Part shown: positions 35,246 through 47,160 of the stretch, piece after piece
Layout of the letters: each line of letters begins with the position of its first letter
Position numbering within the stretch: position 1 is the first letter of the stretch
From: Angiostrongylus vasorum
Taxonomy: Eukaryota > Nematoda > Chromadorea > Rhabditida > Metastrongylidae
Length of the DNA: 64,000 bases
Direction of reading: 5' to 3'
Assembly: GCA_018806985.1 (NCBI GenBank)
Contig: JADANN010000452.1
Coordinates: 186,001 to 250,000, forward strand
Notes under the pieces: generated by a model
Told to the model about the DNA's origin: nothing
What the model saw: only the letters and a program-made list of their open reading frames with translations
The model's database searches: none
Made by a program: the position numbers and the translations under genes

Positions 35246-35671
35246 AAAAGTATTTACTGCCTATTATTTTTTTCATGGCAGGGGTGTTATGTGAAATGCT
35301 ACCAAAATGGTGCAAAAACTTGGCTCAGAGAAAAGCCAAGCAAGTGCATCGCAGACTGGTAACTACTAACCAATTTCGTAAAGTGAACAAGTCTTGTAGT
35401 GTATTTTCGACCTACTTTTCGAGTGGTATGTGCTTCTTTTTTGGCGGGAAGTCAGAAGACTTTTTGAACTTTGACGTTGTTTCTTTCAAACTAGGCTAAA
35501 AAAGAGGATCGGTAAATAAAAAAATTCTTGCTGCAATGGAAAAAATTTTCAGCAGAGCTTTTCCATTCATTCGACTAACTAACAATTAAGGAGCTGATAA
35601 TCCACTTTTCTGTAGCACCAGCTCTTTTCATATATGACTTAAGATCCTGTTTACAATTTACAATTAGATGC

Positions 35672-35945
35672 GCGCGGGAAACGCAGTGGTTAGAGGTTCT
35701 CTACAATACACATGTGGTCCTTGGTTCGCTACGTGCTCACAGCTGAGCAGGACTCCACCAGTCTGGGGTCGGCAAGTTGGTGTTAGAGTTGTTTGTGAGG
35801 ACACTGAATTGACAGTTCGCTAGGCCTTTCAAGTCATTTTACAATATAAATGTGCATCCACTCTACTCTATGAAGTCGAGTACAGGGCGCATAACCTCAA
35901 AAAATTGATCAAGTCGAGCGCCTGTCATTTATCTTTACCTGTGGT
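35672..35945 (+). repeat. SINE-A, diverged subfamily
   Basis: Head GCGCGGGAAACGCAGTGGTT and landmarks GGGGTCGGCAAGTTGG, GAAGTCGAGTACAGGGCGC and AAAATTGATCAAG align to SINE-A, with many substitutions. Confidence 0.7.
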
Positions 35946-36568
35946 GAGATTTTTATGTGATCGCCCTGAGAAGTCAGCCAACGAACAAATTACTGAACCA
36001 GCTCTAGCAGGTGAGTCTGCGCTGCTTAATCAATAATTTCAAGAGAATAAATGGTCGGTTATTTTGAACATATTTACATGTTTCTGAGGAACTCAGGGGT
36101 GCTCTCGCGCGTTCACAATACAACGATAGTAAAGCATTTTTCTAGAAGCCTTTTGTTTCTACACTTTTTTCCTTTTAGGGTATGCATTGGCACTGTGCAA
36201 GATTCTGCCGTGCATTTTAGATTTACTCACGAGTAACACAGAATGGTAATTTCTCTTACTAAAAACCACTAAATAACCTACTATACTTTTCAATCATCTA
36301 TTTTCTCTTTTTCTCAATAGATGAACAAGTTATCACAACTGAAACAAGTGCATCGTCAAAAAGATAAGAAGTTCGAACCTGTGGGGTTGTGCATCCTTCA
36401 GTCATTCTTTTGGCCGTCACCTTCAAAAGTTCGACAATAACAACAGCGCTATGTGTTTCTACCCTGCCTTCTTCTCAGCTATTCATTGCCAAATCTTTCT
36501 ATTTCTTCAAATAAACTTTTTAAAACACTTGGATCTACATCGTCTGAGCTATTTGCAGCAAACCGCCA

Positions 36569-36778
36569 TTACTGGCCAGGTATTTCCATGATAAATGAAC
36601 TATTCGTAAAGCCGACCACTTTAGTTCCTCTCAGGAAGATATTAGCACTTATGTGAGGAGTGACGAGATGACTTCTATAGAAGTCATAGAATGCGAATAC
36701 AATGGCCGCTTTTAACTTTAAATTAATAACTCTCCGATCATAGTTGATTTTATTCGTTTCGATCGAAATCATAAGAAC
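36569..36778 (-). CDS. possible terminal exon of an unrecognised minus-strand gene
   Basis: An open frame of 69 codons plus stop begins right after a GATTTGCAG acceptor (exon start 36778). The phase would be compatible with the exon ending at 39602. Sequence includes IETNKINYDRRVINLKLK and a hydrophobic middle. No homolog recognised; a chance open frame is quite possible. Confidence 0.25.
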   Translation of the reverse strand, partial: VLMISIETNKINYDRRVINLKLKAAIVFAFYDFYRSHLVTPHISANIFLRGTKVVGFTNSSFIMEIPGQ

Positions 36779-37519
36779 CTGCAAATCGTTGCCAACAGGA
36801 TAAAAAGTCCTCTGGTTTTAAAACTATGAGATTCTGTTTTTCTGAAGGCCACGACAAATATTTATTTCCCCCTATCCCTTTAAGGCTCACAATGGCTCAA
36901 GGGCTTCGAAAATGGAAGCAAGTGAATACACGGTATCTTTCTAACAGCAAAAGAACACGTTTGCCAATGTACGGTCTATGTTTTCAGCTGCCGCTTACAT
37001 TGAAAATTTTAAATGCTTTAAACCTCATCTTCAATTTTTTGAAAATCTGTTTCTAAACGTATTGAAATCTGAAAGGCACTGCAGAAAATTAAATACACGA
37101 TAACTGCGATAGAGCAAAGTCTCTTCTACGGATCTATGATGTCCTGAACTATCGAAAGTCTATCGACTGAGGAATTATCGACATTTCTCAAAAAAACCGA
37201 CCGGCTTCGCCGCAAGAGGGTTAAACACTATGAACCATCCAAGCTACCCACTGTGATAACTCAAAGACAATTTGTGATGGCACTGTATCTTCTGTTACTC
37301 CTATGACGTCACGCCTTCTCAAGAGTTTTCTTGTCCGATTCATAATACATATTCCACCTAAAACTTTGTCTTCTCCACGACTTTCGTTGAATGGTGGTAG
37401 AGTTGATTTACTCTGAGCTCATGTGATATCTCTACTAAAGCGTTCCCAAGGCCAAACCACCGGAAGGAGACCTTTCGAGTGGAGAGCAACCTTCCCAGAT
37501 GAGTTTGGTACTACGTATA

Positions 37520-37720
37520 ACCTTCTGCTCGCTGCCTATTCTTTTTCATTATTGCAAGGTAGTATGTGAAATATAACCACAATAATGTTGAGACATTTCT
37601 AAAGTTGAGACCTCAGGTTAGATTCGAACTCGCAACATGCCTTTCCGAAGGTTCGCGGGCTACCCAGTGTACTAGTTAGACTCTGGTTTTGCCTTTCTCT
37701 CAGGGTTTCCTAGTTTGATA
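37520..37720 (+). repeat. SINE-B, diverged copy
   Basis: Contains GTGAAATATAACCACAATAATG. On the minus strand it has a B-box-like GAGTTCGAATCTAACC and a tRNA-like head with TGGGTAGCCCGCG. Confidence 0.65.
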
Positions 37721-38384
37721 CCAATTTTTTCGATTTTGTTGGTCTAGTGAGATGCCGATCCAACGAGCCCGCATGTTTTCTACGGCTTCTCTAAAAACTG
37801 CGCTTCCGTCTCAATTACGACATCTGTCTCTATCGCTGGTGTATCTCCATCAGTTTAACATGGTCAGTACAACAAAACGTGACCTTTTCATGAGATGCCG
37901 TTTAAGGGTTAAGTAGGCCAGGCAATGGCCTCGAAGGTGATATCGTTAGTAAAATTGAAGCATTAGTACGGTGGCTTCTTCTGTACTCTTCACGCTGAAA
38001 TTTTGAATCCTCTAGAAGGATGAAAGAGATTCCATATGAAAGGACCATTCGTATTATTCAATTGGTTGACCACTGTCTGACACAGTATCCAGAAAAGTGT
38101 TAAAAAAATGGAACGACAAAGCTTCAACATTGCTTATGACGCAGTTGAAGAGGAAAATTGGTCCTTATGCTTTGTTTTTGTTCTCCGTTGACTCCTTATT
38201 GAGGCATACAAGGTACGGAAGACCAGGTTGTGTTCTTTTGTCTTGAAAGATACCTCGGGTTTTTTTCTGTTCAAGCTTTGCCATTTCATTTTTAAATGAC
38301 CTTTTGTTGTTCTGTTTATGATCCGTGATATTTTAATGCAAAGATATTGTGCATCATTTTTTACTCCATCTTAAACTATGCTAA

Positions 38385-39130
38385 GATGAAGACCCAATTC
38401 ATGAAAAGCTCACGGTGGTAACGCGAACAGATCAAACTAGATGCTTTCCTGGTTTACAGCGACCACCTCGTACATGTACCTTGGGCGTTCAATAATCATG
38501 AAACAGAGAATGAAGGAGGAAATAAGCAGTAGAAAGAAAGCAACATGGGCCCCTTTGAACCTCTCAAAGATTCATCTAAAGAATCCCAAAACCCACGCTC
38601 TTCTTCTTGATTCAGTGGTTCTTCCAGCGCTTTGTTATGCAGCAAAAACATTGGCTAATACTTCAACTACGCCAAGACTACTGTGCACCACTCACAAAGC
38701 GCTTGGACGATATCTTCTGAAATATAACCGGTGCACATAACATCTGTACGAAAGGCGAAGCTTTGACCTTTCAATTCTATCTTATCTTCGAAATCAAGAG
38801 GACACCCATCGATAGCGAAACATAGATGGGCTGCTCATATGAAAAGGACAAACGATAGATGGTGAAAAAGAACTGAGAGTGGACCCCACGAGGATCCATG
38901 CGTCCTCAGGACGACCACCTACGCGTTAGGCGGACGTGTTTGTAAATGAAGTCAAACAGCTGTACTCTCAGCTAGAGTTGTCTTACAGATCACAATATGA
39001 GACTCGCACCCACCACCTTACATCGGTAAAGTCGCCATCACGGCCGACGATTCCGAGACAAAGAAATATATGGAAAATGTGCTGGTGTCAGCACAACTTT
39101 TAAGAGGGGTCGTCCAAGTGTCCAGTAAGT
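38385..39130 (+). mobile_element. RTE-clade LINE, 3' fragment
   Basis: Encodes, with interruptions, KTQFMKS, TSYMYLGRSIIMKQRMKEEI, PALCYAAKTLA and TTHKALGRYLLKYNRCT, matching the C-terminal region of the RTE at 27.7-28.3 kb. 5'-truncated, as is common for RTE insertions. Confidence 0.85.
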
Positions 39131-39601
39131 GGGCATTTGAAATAAAATGAGGGGAATTCAACTAGCCAGTTTGCTGTATGAAATCAAACTTGTGCGTGGA
39201 GTGACGGGAACGCGATTCGTACAATAAACGTCTCGTTAATCATTCAAAAACGAATTCTTTACAACATCATCTAAAAGTTGAAAGTGTGGGGATACGAAAC
39301 TGCCTCATCTGACGTGCTCTTAAGACCCATCGCCAATAGACTACCGCTGCCTCAAGAACTTAACAACTTAGTGGTTAGCGAAAACTTCCATAATTAGTGC
39401 TAATCCTGAGGCCAGAAAATCCGTGAGCTTAAGAAGCAAATATTCTTAAAATATGGCATCAAGTAGAATCGTGTTGGCAAAGTTGTTCAGATATAACCAT
39501 TTTCATTTTGGATTAATAAAGCCTGCTATCAGCTGTGATGTAAGCTGAAGGATAAAAGAAGAAAGTTAAGTTAAAGTTATGAAGTTAAAGAAAACTATCA
39601 C

Positions 39602-42600
39602 CATAGAGTTGTTTATGTTGCCCGCAACCACTTCGGTGTCGAAAATTTGTCGCAAATCATCATGCGCGCTAGAAGGAGGTGTGCTCGGCTCCAAGAATTC
39701 CCGAGATTTCGACTTCTTTCTTCGCACAAATGTCTGAAAGGGAATGAGTTTAAATCCTCGCATGCAGTAATATAAATCCAATCGAATAGAAGGCATTTGT
39801 CAAGCAAAAGGGTCGAAGCTCAAGTGAAGAGTGAGTTTCAAGCAATGCCTCGTTTTTCTTGTTAGTGGCCCCCCAATGAGTTCAATTTGTCGAAAATAAG
39901 AAACACGATGCACTTCTGTGGTAACATGGCTATGATCTGTCGTATTTTCCAACATTCTAGACCCAAGTCAAGAGTGAAAAACTGTGCAAATTCCCAAGAC
40001 CGACTTTCTCTTAACCTCGGCATTGATTGATAATTCGATGTCTTCTTCAATAAGCAGACACGAGGTTGTTATTATAGATTTATTAGGATACATTAGCTAA
40101 CGTTTCGGCGGTTTCGCCTTCTTCAGAGCCTGGAAAGGTCAAGTTGAGATGCGATCTACTCAGCCAAACACTTTCATAACCCCTGTAGATAAAACATAAC
40201 AAATAAATTTGTATTCGCATAAGAAACAGCTTCATTTAAACACCTAGCGTTTATTTGTTGTAAGTATTTAAGTTAGTTGATGGATAGCAGCCGCACAGAG
40301 GTAGAACATGGGCGATAACTGTGTCTGTGTCAGGTGATTGGAATAGCCTGAGGTATGGCGCCAGGTCACGCGTGATGACAAGACACTCCTCCTTGCGGTT
40401 CATTTTTGAATTTCTGGAATTGATCCAAAACGCTTCAAGAGTTTTACGCGCTGATGTTTTGGATTCCTGCGTGATGATAGCGACTCCTACTTCAAAATCT
40501 TCTCCGTTGTGTTCCTGCATCCTATGCGCGCATAGTGGAGTGTTTGGTTTCAATTAGATTTACCGACTAGGTGTTCTTTTATGCGAACGCAGAGCGGTCT
40601 ACCTGTTTCGCCAACGTATTCGTCCCCGCACGCTTTACAAGAGATCAGATAGACTGTACCCGAACTCATGCAATCACCGTCTCTACCGTTAGAGCAAATT
40701 ATGCAGTTTTTGATTATACATAGACGGTCATATAGGCGGTTGCGAACTGGTGTCTTAGAGTGTCCGGTGGTATTTCTACCACTCTTACGGAATTCTCTAG
40801 ACCGGCCCTTACTAAGCAACGTTTTATGGCTGCACTTATTTCGTTTGAAATAAAGGGCAAAAGGAACAGAGGCTTGATTTCACCAGAATTGTCGCTCTGG
40901 GGCGTGGTTTCTCCTCTATGCCTATGCTGAGAACTTACAGTTTCGTAACCATTTAAAATGGCTATTTGGCGCGCCAGTTTCGAGCATTCTTACCTCTCCT
41001 GTCTACCTGTTCACACGCTGGGGGTTGGGGGGGGTTTGAAACATATTTCTTATAAGCGCCCTTTTAGTGTGTAAGGGATGAGAGGAGAGGTAATGAACCA
41101 CTATATTCTTACTGCTGGGTTTCGATACCATTTCGTAATGTAGCCGTTTTTCGGATAGGTTAATTTGAACGTTTAGAAATGGAAACCAGTTTTCTTTCGG
41201 TTTCTCACGGGTGAATTTTATGTACTCTGACTGTTCATTCAATAACTTAAAGCATTTGTCCATCTCCTCTTGTGTGGAGCAGATGACAAAACAATCATCT
41301 ATATACCTACAGTAGAGTAATGGCCGGAGATCGATTACTGGTGCTTCCACTTTAGACATAAAGGCAACGGCAAGGGTTGGTGCCAGTCGCTGTCTCATTG
41401 CCAACCCTCTAATTTGCGCATAATATTTCCCGAACCATCCGAAGATCAAGCAGTTTAAACAGACTTTAGGGAGGACCATAAGCTGCTGAATCGAAAAGCC
41501 ATACATGTTAATTGCTCCTTCGTGTTGCTCAAGAAGCAGCTCGCGGATGGCTTGCATTGCGGAGTCGTTCGACACGTTAGTGTAAAGGGCGGTAACGTCG
41601 AACGACTCCATAACGCACGCGCTTTTGGGACATGCGTTGCGCAGACGGTCTAGGAACATTTGGGTGTTCGTGAGATGGGCTGGTATGTGCTTAAGCAACT
41701 GGTTGAGTATTAGATTTATAAACCAAGCAGTTCTATCCGTAGAGCCCGTCTACACAACTGATCATGGGTCTAACTTTAAAGGTGGAGGGGTCGGTGGACG
41801 CCAGATCATCAGCGGATATTAACTTATGGGTCTTGATAAAAAAGTATAAGACGAGACATGTCGGCACTTCGATCTTAAGATGCGAAATGGCTGGTTTTAA
41901 ACCTGCTGCGCTTGCCATTTTGACCCATTTGTTGTTTAGTTTTTCGATTTTGACTCCCGAATTCCTTTTGAGTAGACGCGCGATAAACAGTTGTGTCTTC
42001 AAGATGGTTTTCCATTATATCGACATCTAACTGGCGAGGAATTACTACAAACTCTCCACCCTTATCACTAACTGATAGCCTAATAGTCCTTGATTTTATT
42101 AGCTCTCGAATCTGTCGCATACCAGATTTTTGCGCAGCTGTAAGGTTCGAACTCTCATGCGAACACAAATTTATTTGTTATGTTTTATCTGCTAGGGTTA
42201 TGAAAGTGTTTGGTTGAGTAGATCGCATCTCAATTTGACCTTTCCAGGCTCTTAAGAAGCCGAAACCGCCGAAACGTCAGCTATTGTATCCTAATAAATC
42301 TATAATAACAACCTCGTGTCTTCTTGTTGAAGAAAAACATCGAACTGTGCAAATTGTTCAAACTACGAATCGTCACAGCGATTTACCGCCTAATCGTGGC
42401 TTGGAGGTGTTCCTGGGTGTCGGGCTGCGATGTATGGAATTCATCCTCTTGGCATGGTCTCCCAAACTGAGAAGGAGTGCGGCGTTTCCAACAGGGAAGC
42501 CTAGCTAAGAGTAAACCAATACCAGGACCCACCACCGTCCTGGTATCGAACTACTCCCATGGTGGCAAATCTCTCTTTGATCCACTATGGCCGCGACTAC

Positions 42601-44577
42601 CTGTGGTGGTGACGACCTGGGCCAGGCTGACCTCCGAACTCCGGCGAACTACAAGGGCTTGAATAGTGGTAGTAAAACAGCAATAGTGCTTAGAAAGATG
42701 GTACAGCTGCTGAATTAACGGAGAAGCGATGGCTAAATTAGCGTCGATGTGGTAGGAATGTAGTCGAAAACAAGGAAACATTAGACAGTCCTGGCTTGTG
42801 AATTTCGTAGATCCAAAAAAAGGCCGGAAATGATCTTAAGCAGGCCACTGCCACAAAGATAGATATCAAAGAAGACCTTATAGAAATCAAATGTTTGAGC
42901 ATTAGAAATCATTAAAGGATAAAGGATAAAGCTCTCGGCGTTGATCAATGAGGGATGCGCCATGCATTCGACTTCATTAAGCATCGTTTGGAGGTGAAAT
43001 GGATGCATATCTGGCCTTTACAATGGGTGGTCGCGGTGACCTACCGATGTATCCAACCAGTGCGGCTATCCTCCTAGACAAGTCTGGTACTAATTTGCTG
43101 GCAAAAAAGGAGGTGCAAGTTTCGTTTTTTATTTTTATTTTTTTTCACATGACCCTTCTTCATGTCTACTGCGCGGGTCCTAGCACATCTCATATTCGAT
43201 TCGTTTCCTGGCATCCATTGTCCACTAAGAGCTTCCAACTTTTACGTGCGACTTCAGTTGCTGTTTTACGTGTGAATTCGGTTGCTGCTTGAGGAATTTC
43301 AATGTATCTTAAATGTCGTGGAATGCTGGTCGAGCAATTCAGCCTAGAGTCCTGAGATAGCCGGGCTGGAGCGTTCCCAGTTGAATTACAGACAGTGATT
43401 TTTCCCAGACAAATCCGCTATCAATTCCCAATCCCGAGGGGATGAGAGGCTTGGTGGCCCGGGGTGGAGTCAGAACTAGCACCATGCTCGTGATGATAGA
43501 CGTCACTACCACTGTGCTATCAGCCCCCCCCCCTTCCCAGAAACTTCCAGCGGCGTGAATATGAAAAGTGCTGTAGATGCTTTTTTCTTGAAGTTTTTGC
43601 TCATTGCAATGTGTATACAGGAAGTATTAGTTAGCTCACATTTGAGAATAACGTCTTGTCTTCCACCTCGATATCGCTCTGCGTCAGATCTTCCCCACGA
43701 ACTAATGTTTCGACATCTCCATTGTCAATTTGTGACCATTCCTCCTGAATAACAGAAATTCAAAAGCACAACTTTCACAAATGTCTTTATTTGTAGAATT
43801 TCCAATGATTTTGAGCTTATTGGTTTTTGTGCACTACCGCTGTGTGGATCAGTAAGGAAGCGAAATAAAGAAATTTAGGTGTCAGTAATACCACATCCGG
43901 GCCTTTACAGAAATCATAAAGCTTACTGATTACAAATTTTAAAAACAATCAAGGAATTCTTTGAGGTAAAGTGCAAAAAAAAGCTCTCGGCGTTGATCAA
44001 TCCCTGAGGGATGCGCCATGCATTCGCCTTCATATCGTTGGAGGTGATTGAATGGATATCTGGCCTTTACAATGACTCGCGGTGGCCTGCCGATGTATGG
44101 AGCCAGTGCTGCTATCCTCCCAGACAAATCTGGTAGCAATTTGCCGACCCGGAGGGATGGAAGGCTTGGTGGCCATGGGCACGAGGATCGATTCCACTGC
44201 GCCACACGCGAAGTAAAGGGTACGAAAGAATATCGATTAAGTAAAGGGTACGAAAGAATATCGATTCTGTTGTAGCACTGTGTCACTTCTTCTACTTCCC
44301 TATGACCCGTTAACCATCACCCACGCTGTTCTTTCCGATGAAAATCCTTACCAGAAAGCCTCCATCCAAATCATTCTTTTGAGGGATTTTATTTTGTAAG
44401 AGCGGATAGAACTGATTCGCGAATTTTTCTGACGGGAAAGCGATAGTGCTTTATCAGCGATCTGCAGTGTGACTGAAAACAGCATATTCGACTTGCCTTT
44501 TGTGTCTTATCAACGGCTCCATCCCCAAGCATTCCGGAAATTCTTAGCAGTGATTGTGACGCTTCATCTTGTGGTAC
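39602..44577 (-). CDS. unrecognised nematode gene, four splice-supported exons
   Basis: Exons in order: 44577-44497 (VPQDEASQSLL...), 44428-44352 (KFANQFYPLLQNKIPQKND), 43744-43640 (EEWSQIDNGDVETLVRGED), 39733-39602 (TFVRRKKSKSREFLEPSTPP). Acceptors are AAAAG, CCGTCAG, TTATTCAG and CCCTTTCAG; donors 2-4 are GTAAGG, GTGAGC and GTGATA. Phases of exons 2, 3 and 4 fit. The first junction needs a weak donor (GCAA|GTCGAA); a GC donor (AAG|GCAAGT) is possible but breaks the frame. The product is acidic, then basic (RRKKSKS), with a Ser/Pro patch; no known domain. A PLE, SINE-A, SINE-C and repeat D sit in the last intron, so exons could be missing there. Both ends of the gene are undefined. Confidence 0.6.
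40094..40130 (-). ncRNA. candidate hammerhead ribozyme, sense end of the 40 kb PLE
   Basis: Read on the minus strand: GGCT (stem I), CTGAAGA, one extra A, stem II GGCG-AAAC-CGCC, GAAA, then CGTT with AGC closing stem I. GUU is an allowed cleavage triplet. Stem III is only the self-complementary ACGU, so a dimeric fold is needed. Confidence 0.65.
42247..42282 (+). ncRNA. degenerate hammerhead-like motif (antisense end of the 40 kb PLE)
   Basis: CTGA is changed to CTTA and stem II is partly mispaired (AGCCG versus CGCC), while GAAACGTCAGC is kept. Likely inactive. Confidence 0.5.
42375..42650 (-). repeat. repeat D, partial copy
   Basis: Immediately right of the 40 kb PLE. Contains GGTTTAC/GTAAATCGCTG-type start and the GTTTACTCTTAGCTAGGCT block, but the TTGGATACTTGGAT terminus is lost. 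Confidence 0.78.
42915..43105 (-). repeat. SINE-A, 5'-truncated copy
   Basis: From the tail (repeated TTTATCC on the minus strand) to the CAAATTAGTACCAGACTTG block; head missing. Confidence 0.8.
43155..43535 (-). repeat. SINE-C copy
   Basis: Minus-strand copy with tRNA-like head (GCTGATAGCACAGTGGTAG, B-box-like GTTCTGACTCC) and a small internal duplication of the segment around ACGTGCGACTTCAGTTGCTG. Confidence 0.83.
43978..44215 (-). repeat. SINE-A copy
   Basis: Minus-strand copy inside the unnamed gene, between exons 44428-44352 and 43744-43640. Adjacent is a 25-bp direct duplication of the AAAGGGTACGAAAGAATATC unit (44.21-44.27 kb). Confidence 0.87.
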
Positions 44578-45019
44578 CTTTTAAAGGATCATTTTAGAGA
44601 AACACATTTTCGAGCATGACTCTTGAAGAATTTTGTATCTATTCTGTAAATCTTTTGCAATTTCACTAAATGTTAAGAGAAAAGTGTTGAGAATGAACGG
44701 GAACGAAATGTCCCTTTTTAAGAAGGAAGTAAAAAATTCAAAGATAAAATAGCGGATAGCGCGCCTCATACGTGAGTTACTCCGTGTCAATGCTACGGCG
44801 TTTTCATGAACGACACGTATCCACCTCATCCCAACATTTATCTTCTTTCGCTTGGCACGGATTCTGCACCATACACAATACTTTGCCTGTTTTCGCAGAT
44901 TCTTTCAATCCCTGACAAACATTATACATTTCTGTTGTTCTCTTTTTTACAGCAATTGTGAGGTTGTTATTCAGCACACCTTTACTTCCTTACAAATATA
45001 ACACATGCATCACAACGGT

Positions 45020-45054
45020 AGCTGACGTTTCGGCAGTATTGCCTTCTTCAGAGC
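45020..45054 (-). ncRNA. candidate hammerhead ribozyme, sense end of a deleted PLE
   Basis: Minus strand: GGCT, CTGAAGA, A, stem II GGCA-ATAC-TGCC, GAAA, CGTC, AGCT. The last stem II pair is A-T where the 40 kb copy has G-C, a compensatory change. Confidence 0.65.
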
Positions 45055-45428
45055 CTGGAAGGGTACACTAATATGTAATTTACTAGGTCAAACGCTTCAA
45101 AAAACGCTTCAAAGCTCAACGCGCAAATTTCTCGAGGCCTTTTGGATCAATTCCAAAAATCTGAGAATGAACAGCGGGGAAAGAATTCCCTGAGATAACG
45201 CATGATCTAGCCCCGTTTCTCAGAACTGATTTTTCATGTGGGGTTGTGCAGTAATCAACCATATGCAACTCTAAGCGGCTGTTCCTCCTTGGTGGAAAAC
45301 AGACAAAAACGGTGAATTTTTTCGAGAAGCCGGTGATCATGTATAATTATTGTTCGGATTTTCATCTTTCTGTTTGCGTTGTTGAAGCGTTTTGACCCTA
45401 GTAAATTACATATTAGTGTACCCTTCCA

Positions 45429-45463
45429 GGCTCCGAAAAAGGCAATACTGCCGAAACGTCAGC
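45429..45463 (+). ncRNA. degenerate hammerhead-like motif (antisense end)
   Basis: Stem II GGCA/TGCC and GAAACGTCAGC are intact, but CTGAAGA has become CCGAAAA. Confidence 0.5.
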
Positions 45464-45657
45464 TGCCGCTGTGTTGCATGTGTTATATTCGTAAGGAAGC
45501 AAGGTGTGCTGAATAATAACCTCGCGATTGCTGTAAAAAAGAACAACAGATTTATAATCGATTGCCGAGGTTAATAGAAAGTCGATCTTGGGAACTGTTA
45601 TACATTTCTTTTGTTTCCATTGTTGAGCTTACACGAGGTTGATAAGAGATCTTTATT

Positions 45658-45695
45658 CGGCTAACGTTTCGACGTCTTCGTCTTCACCAGAGCCG
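45658..45695 (-). ncRNA. candidate hammerhead-like motif, separate PLE subfamily
   Basis: Minus strand: stem I CGGCT/AGCCG (5 bp), CTGGTGA, A, stem II GACG-AAGA-CGTC, GAAA, CGTT. Stem II differs by a compensated pair (A-T for G-C). A6 is G, which would be expected to weaken catalysis. Solo PLE end with no coding sequence nearby. Confidence 0.5.
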
Positions 45696-45993
45696 ACGAT
45701 CCTTGTCGATGGTCCACAGTCGTTCACCTTCTCGATGTGCCGTCTTCGTCTCGCATCGAACCAGATCTTCCTCAGTTGGGCATCTCGAGTGAGCCGAACA
45801 CACCCGCGACGCTCTTTTATACAGGGCTTTTCTTGTCAATATGATTATCAGTTGGTGATAACTTGTTTTCCAATCGATAATGTTGTTAAAATGTTCACTG
45901 TTAAAATTTGCTAGTGTTAAAAGTACCGTTTTAATCCTTTCTACTTCTGTTTGGCAAACACGAGGTGTTATTTTATTTCTTTATTTACGTACA

Positions 45994-46030
45994 AGGTGAC
46001 GTTTCGGCGGATTTCACCATCCTCAGAGCC
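45994..46030 (-). ncRNA. candidate hammerhead-like motif, 3' repeat of the 46-49 kb PLE
   Basis: CTGAGGA, stem II GGTG/CGCC with one T-G wobble, GAAA, CGTC all present; stem I closing sequence (ACC) is weakened relative to GGCT. Confidence 0.5.
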
Positions 46031-46685
46031 TGGAAAGGTCAAGTTGACTGCAATCTGCACGGTCAAACGCCTCTATAACCAAACAGAGAAAATGTTGAAC
46101 AAAAATTTCAATCACATTGAACACGGAGTCTTTGCACACTCACCGCTTTCTAGGAGTCTTCCACTAAATATTTCAGTGAGGACCAACCGCACAGAGCCTG
46201 TTATTCTGATGAGTTCACATGGAATTGTAATGTGCCCATCTCATCAGAATAACATGCTTATATACTGCCCAATATCATGCGTGATAGTGAGGCATTCCTT
46301 CCTCCCTGCGTTTCAATTTCGGATTCTTGGAAATCATCCCAGAATGCCTCGAGAATTTTGCGCGCTTGTGTTCTCGATTCCTGCGCGAGGATCGTAACCC
46401 TTCAACTTCAAAATCTTCTACGTTATGTCCCTCCATCCTATGCGTGCCTAGTGGAGTGTTTGGTTTACGTTTGCCGACTAGGTGTTCTTTTATACGAACG
46501 CAGAGGGTCTACCCGTTTCGCCAACGTATTCGTCCCCGCACACTTTACAAGAGATCAGATAAACTGTACCCGAACTCATGCAGTCACCGTCTCTACCATT
46601 GGGGCAAATTATAGTTTTGCGTTGCACATAGACGGTCGTATAGGCGGTTACGAACTAGTTGGCGTCTTAGATTACTTGATGCCAT

Positions 46686-47160
46686 TTCAATTATCGTTAC
46701 TGACTTTAATGATGCTGAGATATTTGCAAAACTCTGGACTGCAGGTGCCTATGGTGGGGAACGAACGCGCTATTGTCCTTTCCGGGGAGTAGCAACGCAT
46801 ACCCTGCCGCTAAAAAAGGAGTAGGCAGTAAATAATAAGTCAAATTTGTGATTATAACTGCAGCCTCAGCTTAACTGGGTTCGTTGCCGATTTGGGCCCC
46901 CCAGATCAATCCCGCTGACGGGTGATTGCTGATGGCAAAAGATCAATAGAACTAGCTGAGAGACAAGCGAAACGAAGGACCCGCATGGTGTGGTGGTGAG
47001 CGCGCTACTCCCCGGAAAGGACAATAGCGCGTTCGTTCCCCACCATAGGCACCTGCGGTCCAGAGTTTTGCAAATATCTCAGCATCATTAAAGTTATATT
47101 TCGCAACGCATACCCTGCCGCTAAAAAAAAGAGTAGGCAGTAAATAATAAGTCAATATCG
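46686..47160. repeat. foldback pair of SINE-B units inserted in the PLE
   Basis: A plus-oriented SINE-B piece and a longer minus-oriented one face each other, both carrying GTGGGGAACGAACGCGCTAT (or complement) and the AGGAGTAGGCAGTAAATAAT block. The target duplication ATCGTTACTGA occurs on both sides. Minus-strand A box and B box (CGTTCGTTCCCCACC) are visible. Confidence 0.82.

Larger units (their letters stand above)
40053..42328 (-). mobile_element. Penelope-like element with inverted terminal repeats
   Basis: Minus strand, from 42.17 to 40.25 kb. N-terminal part (ESSNLTAAQKSGMRQIRELI); RT core ESFDVTALYTNV, GLAMRQRLAPTLAVAFMS, LLYCRYIDDCFVI (the xxDD catalytic box, ~41.3 kb) and KENWFPFLNVQINL; then a GIY-YIG endonuclease (VYLISCKACGDEYVGETGR, CVRIKEHLVGK) and [21 protein letters not shown] and endonuclease are in different frames and a few stops interrupt them, so it is recently decayed. 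Ends at 40053-40150 and 42235-42328 are inverted copies sharing GAGGTTGTTATTATAGATTT. It lies in the intron before exon 39733-39602 of the unnamed gene, same strand. Confidence 0.92.
44955..45540 (-). mobile_element. internally deleted Penelope-like element with inverted ends
   Basis: Arms at about 44955-45075 and 45398-45540 are inverted copies (shared: GTGAGGTTGTTATTCAGCAC, AACACATGCA, GTACACTAATATGTAATTTA). The ~300 bp centre has decayed GIY-YIG C-terminal coding on the minus strand. No RT, so non-autonomous. Confidence 0.8.

Noticed and set aside
44495..44497. GC donor (AAG|GCAAGT) of the unnamed gene
   Set aside because: It matches the GC-AG consensus well, but it leaves the next exon out of frame; the weaker GT donor 4 nt downstream fits. 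Not claimed as a third GC intron.
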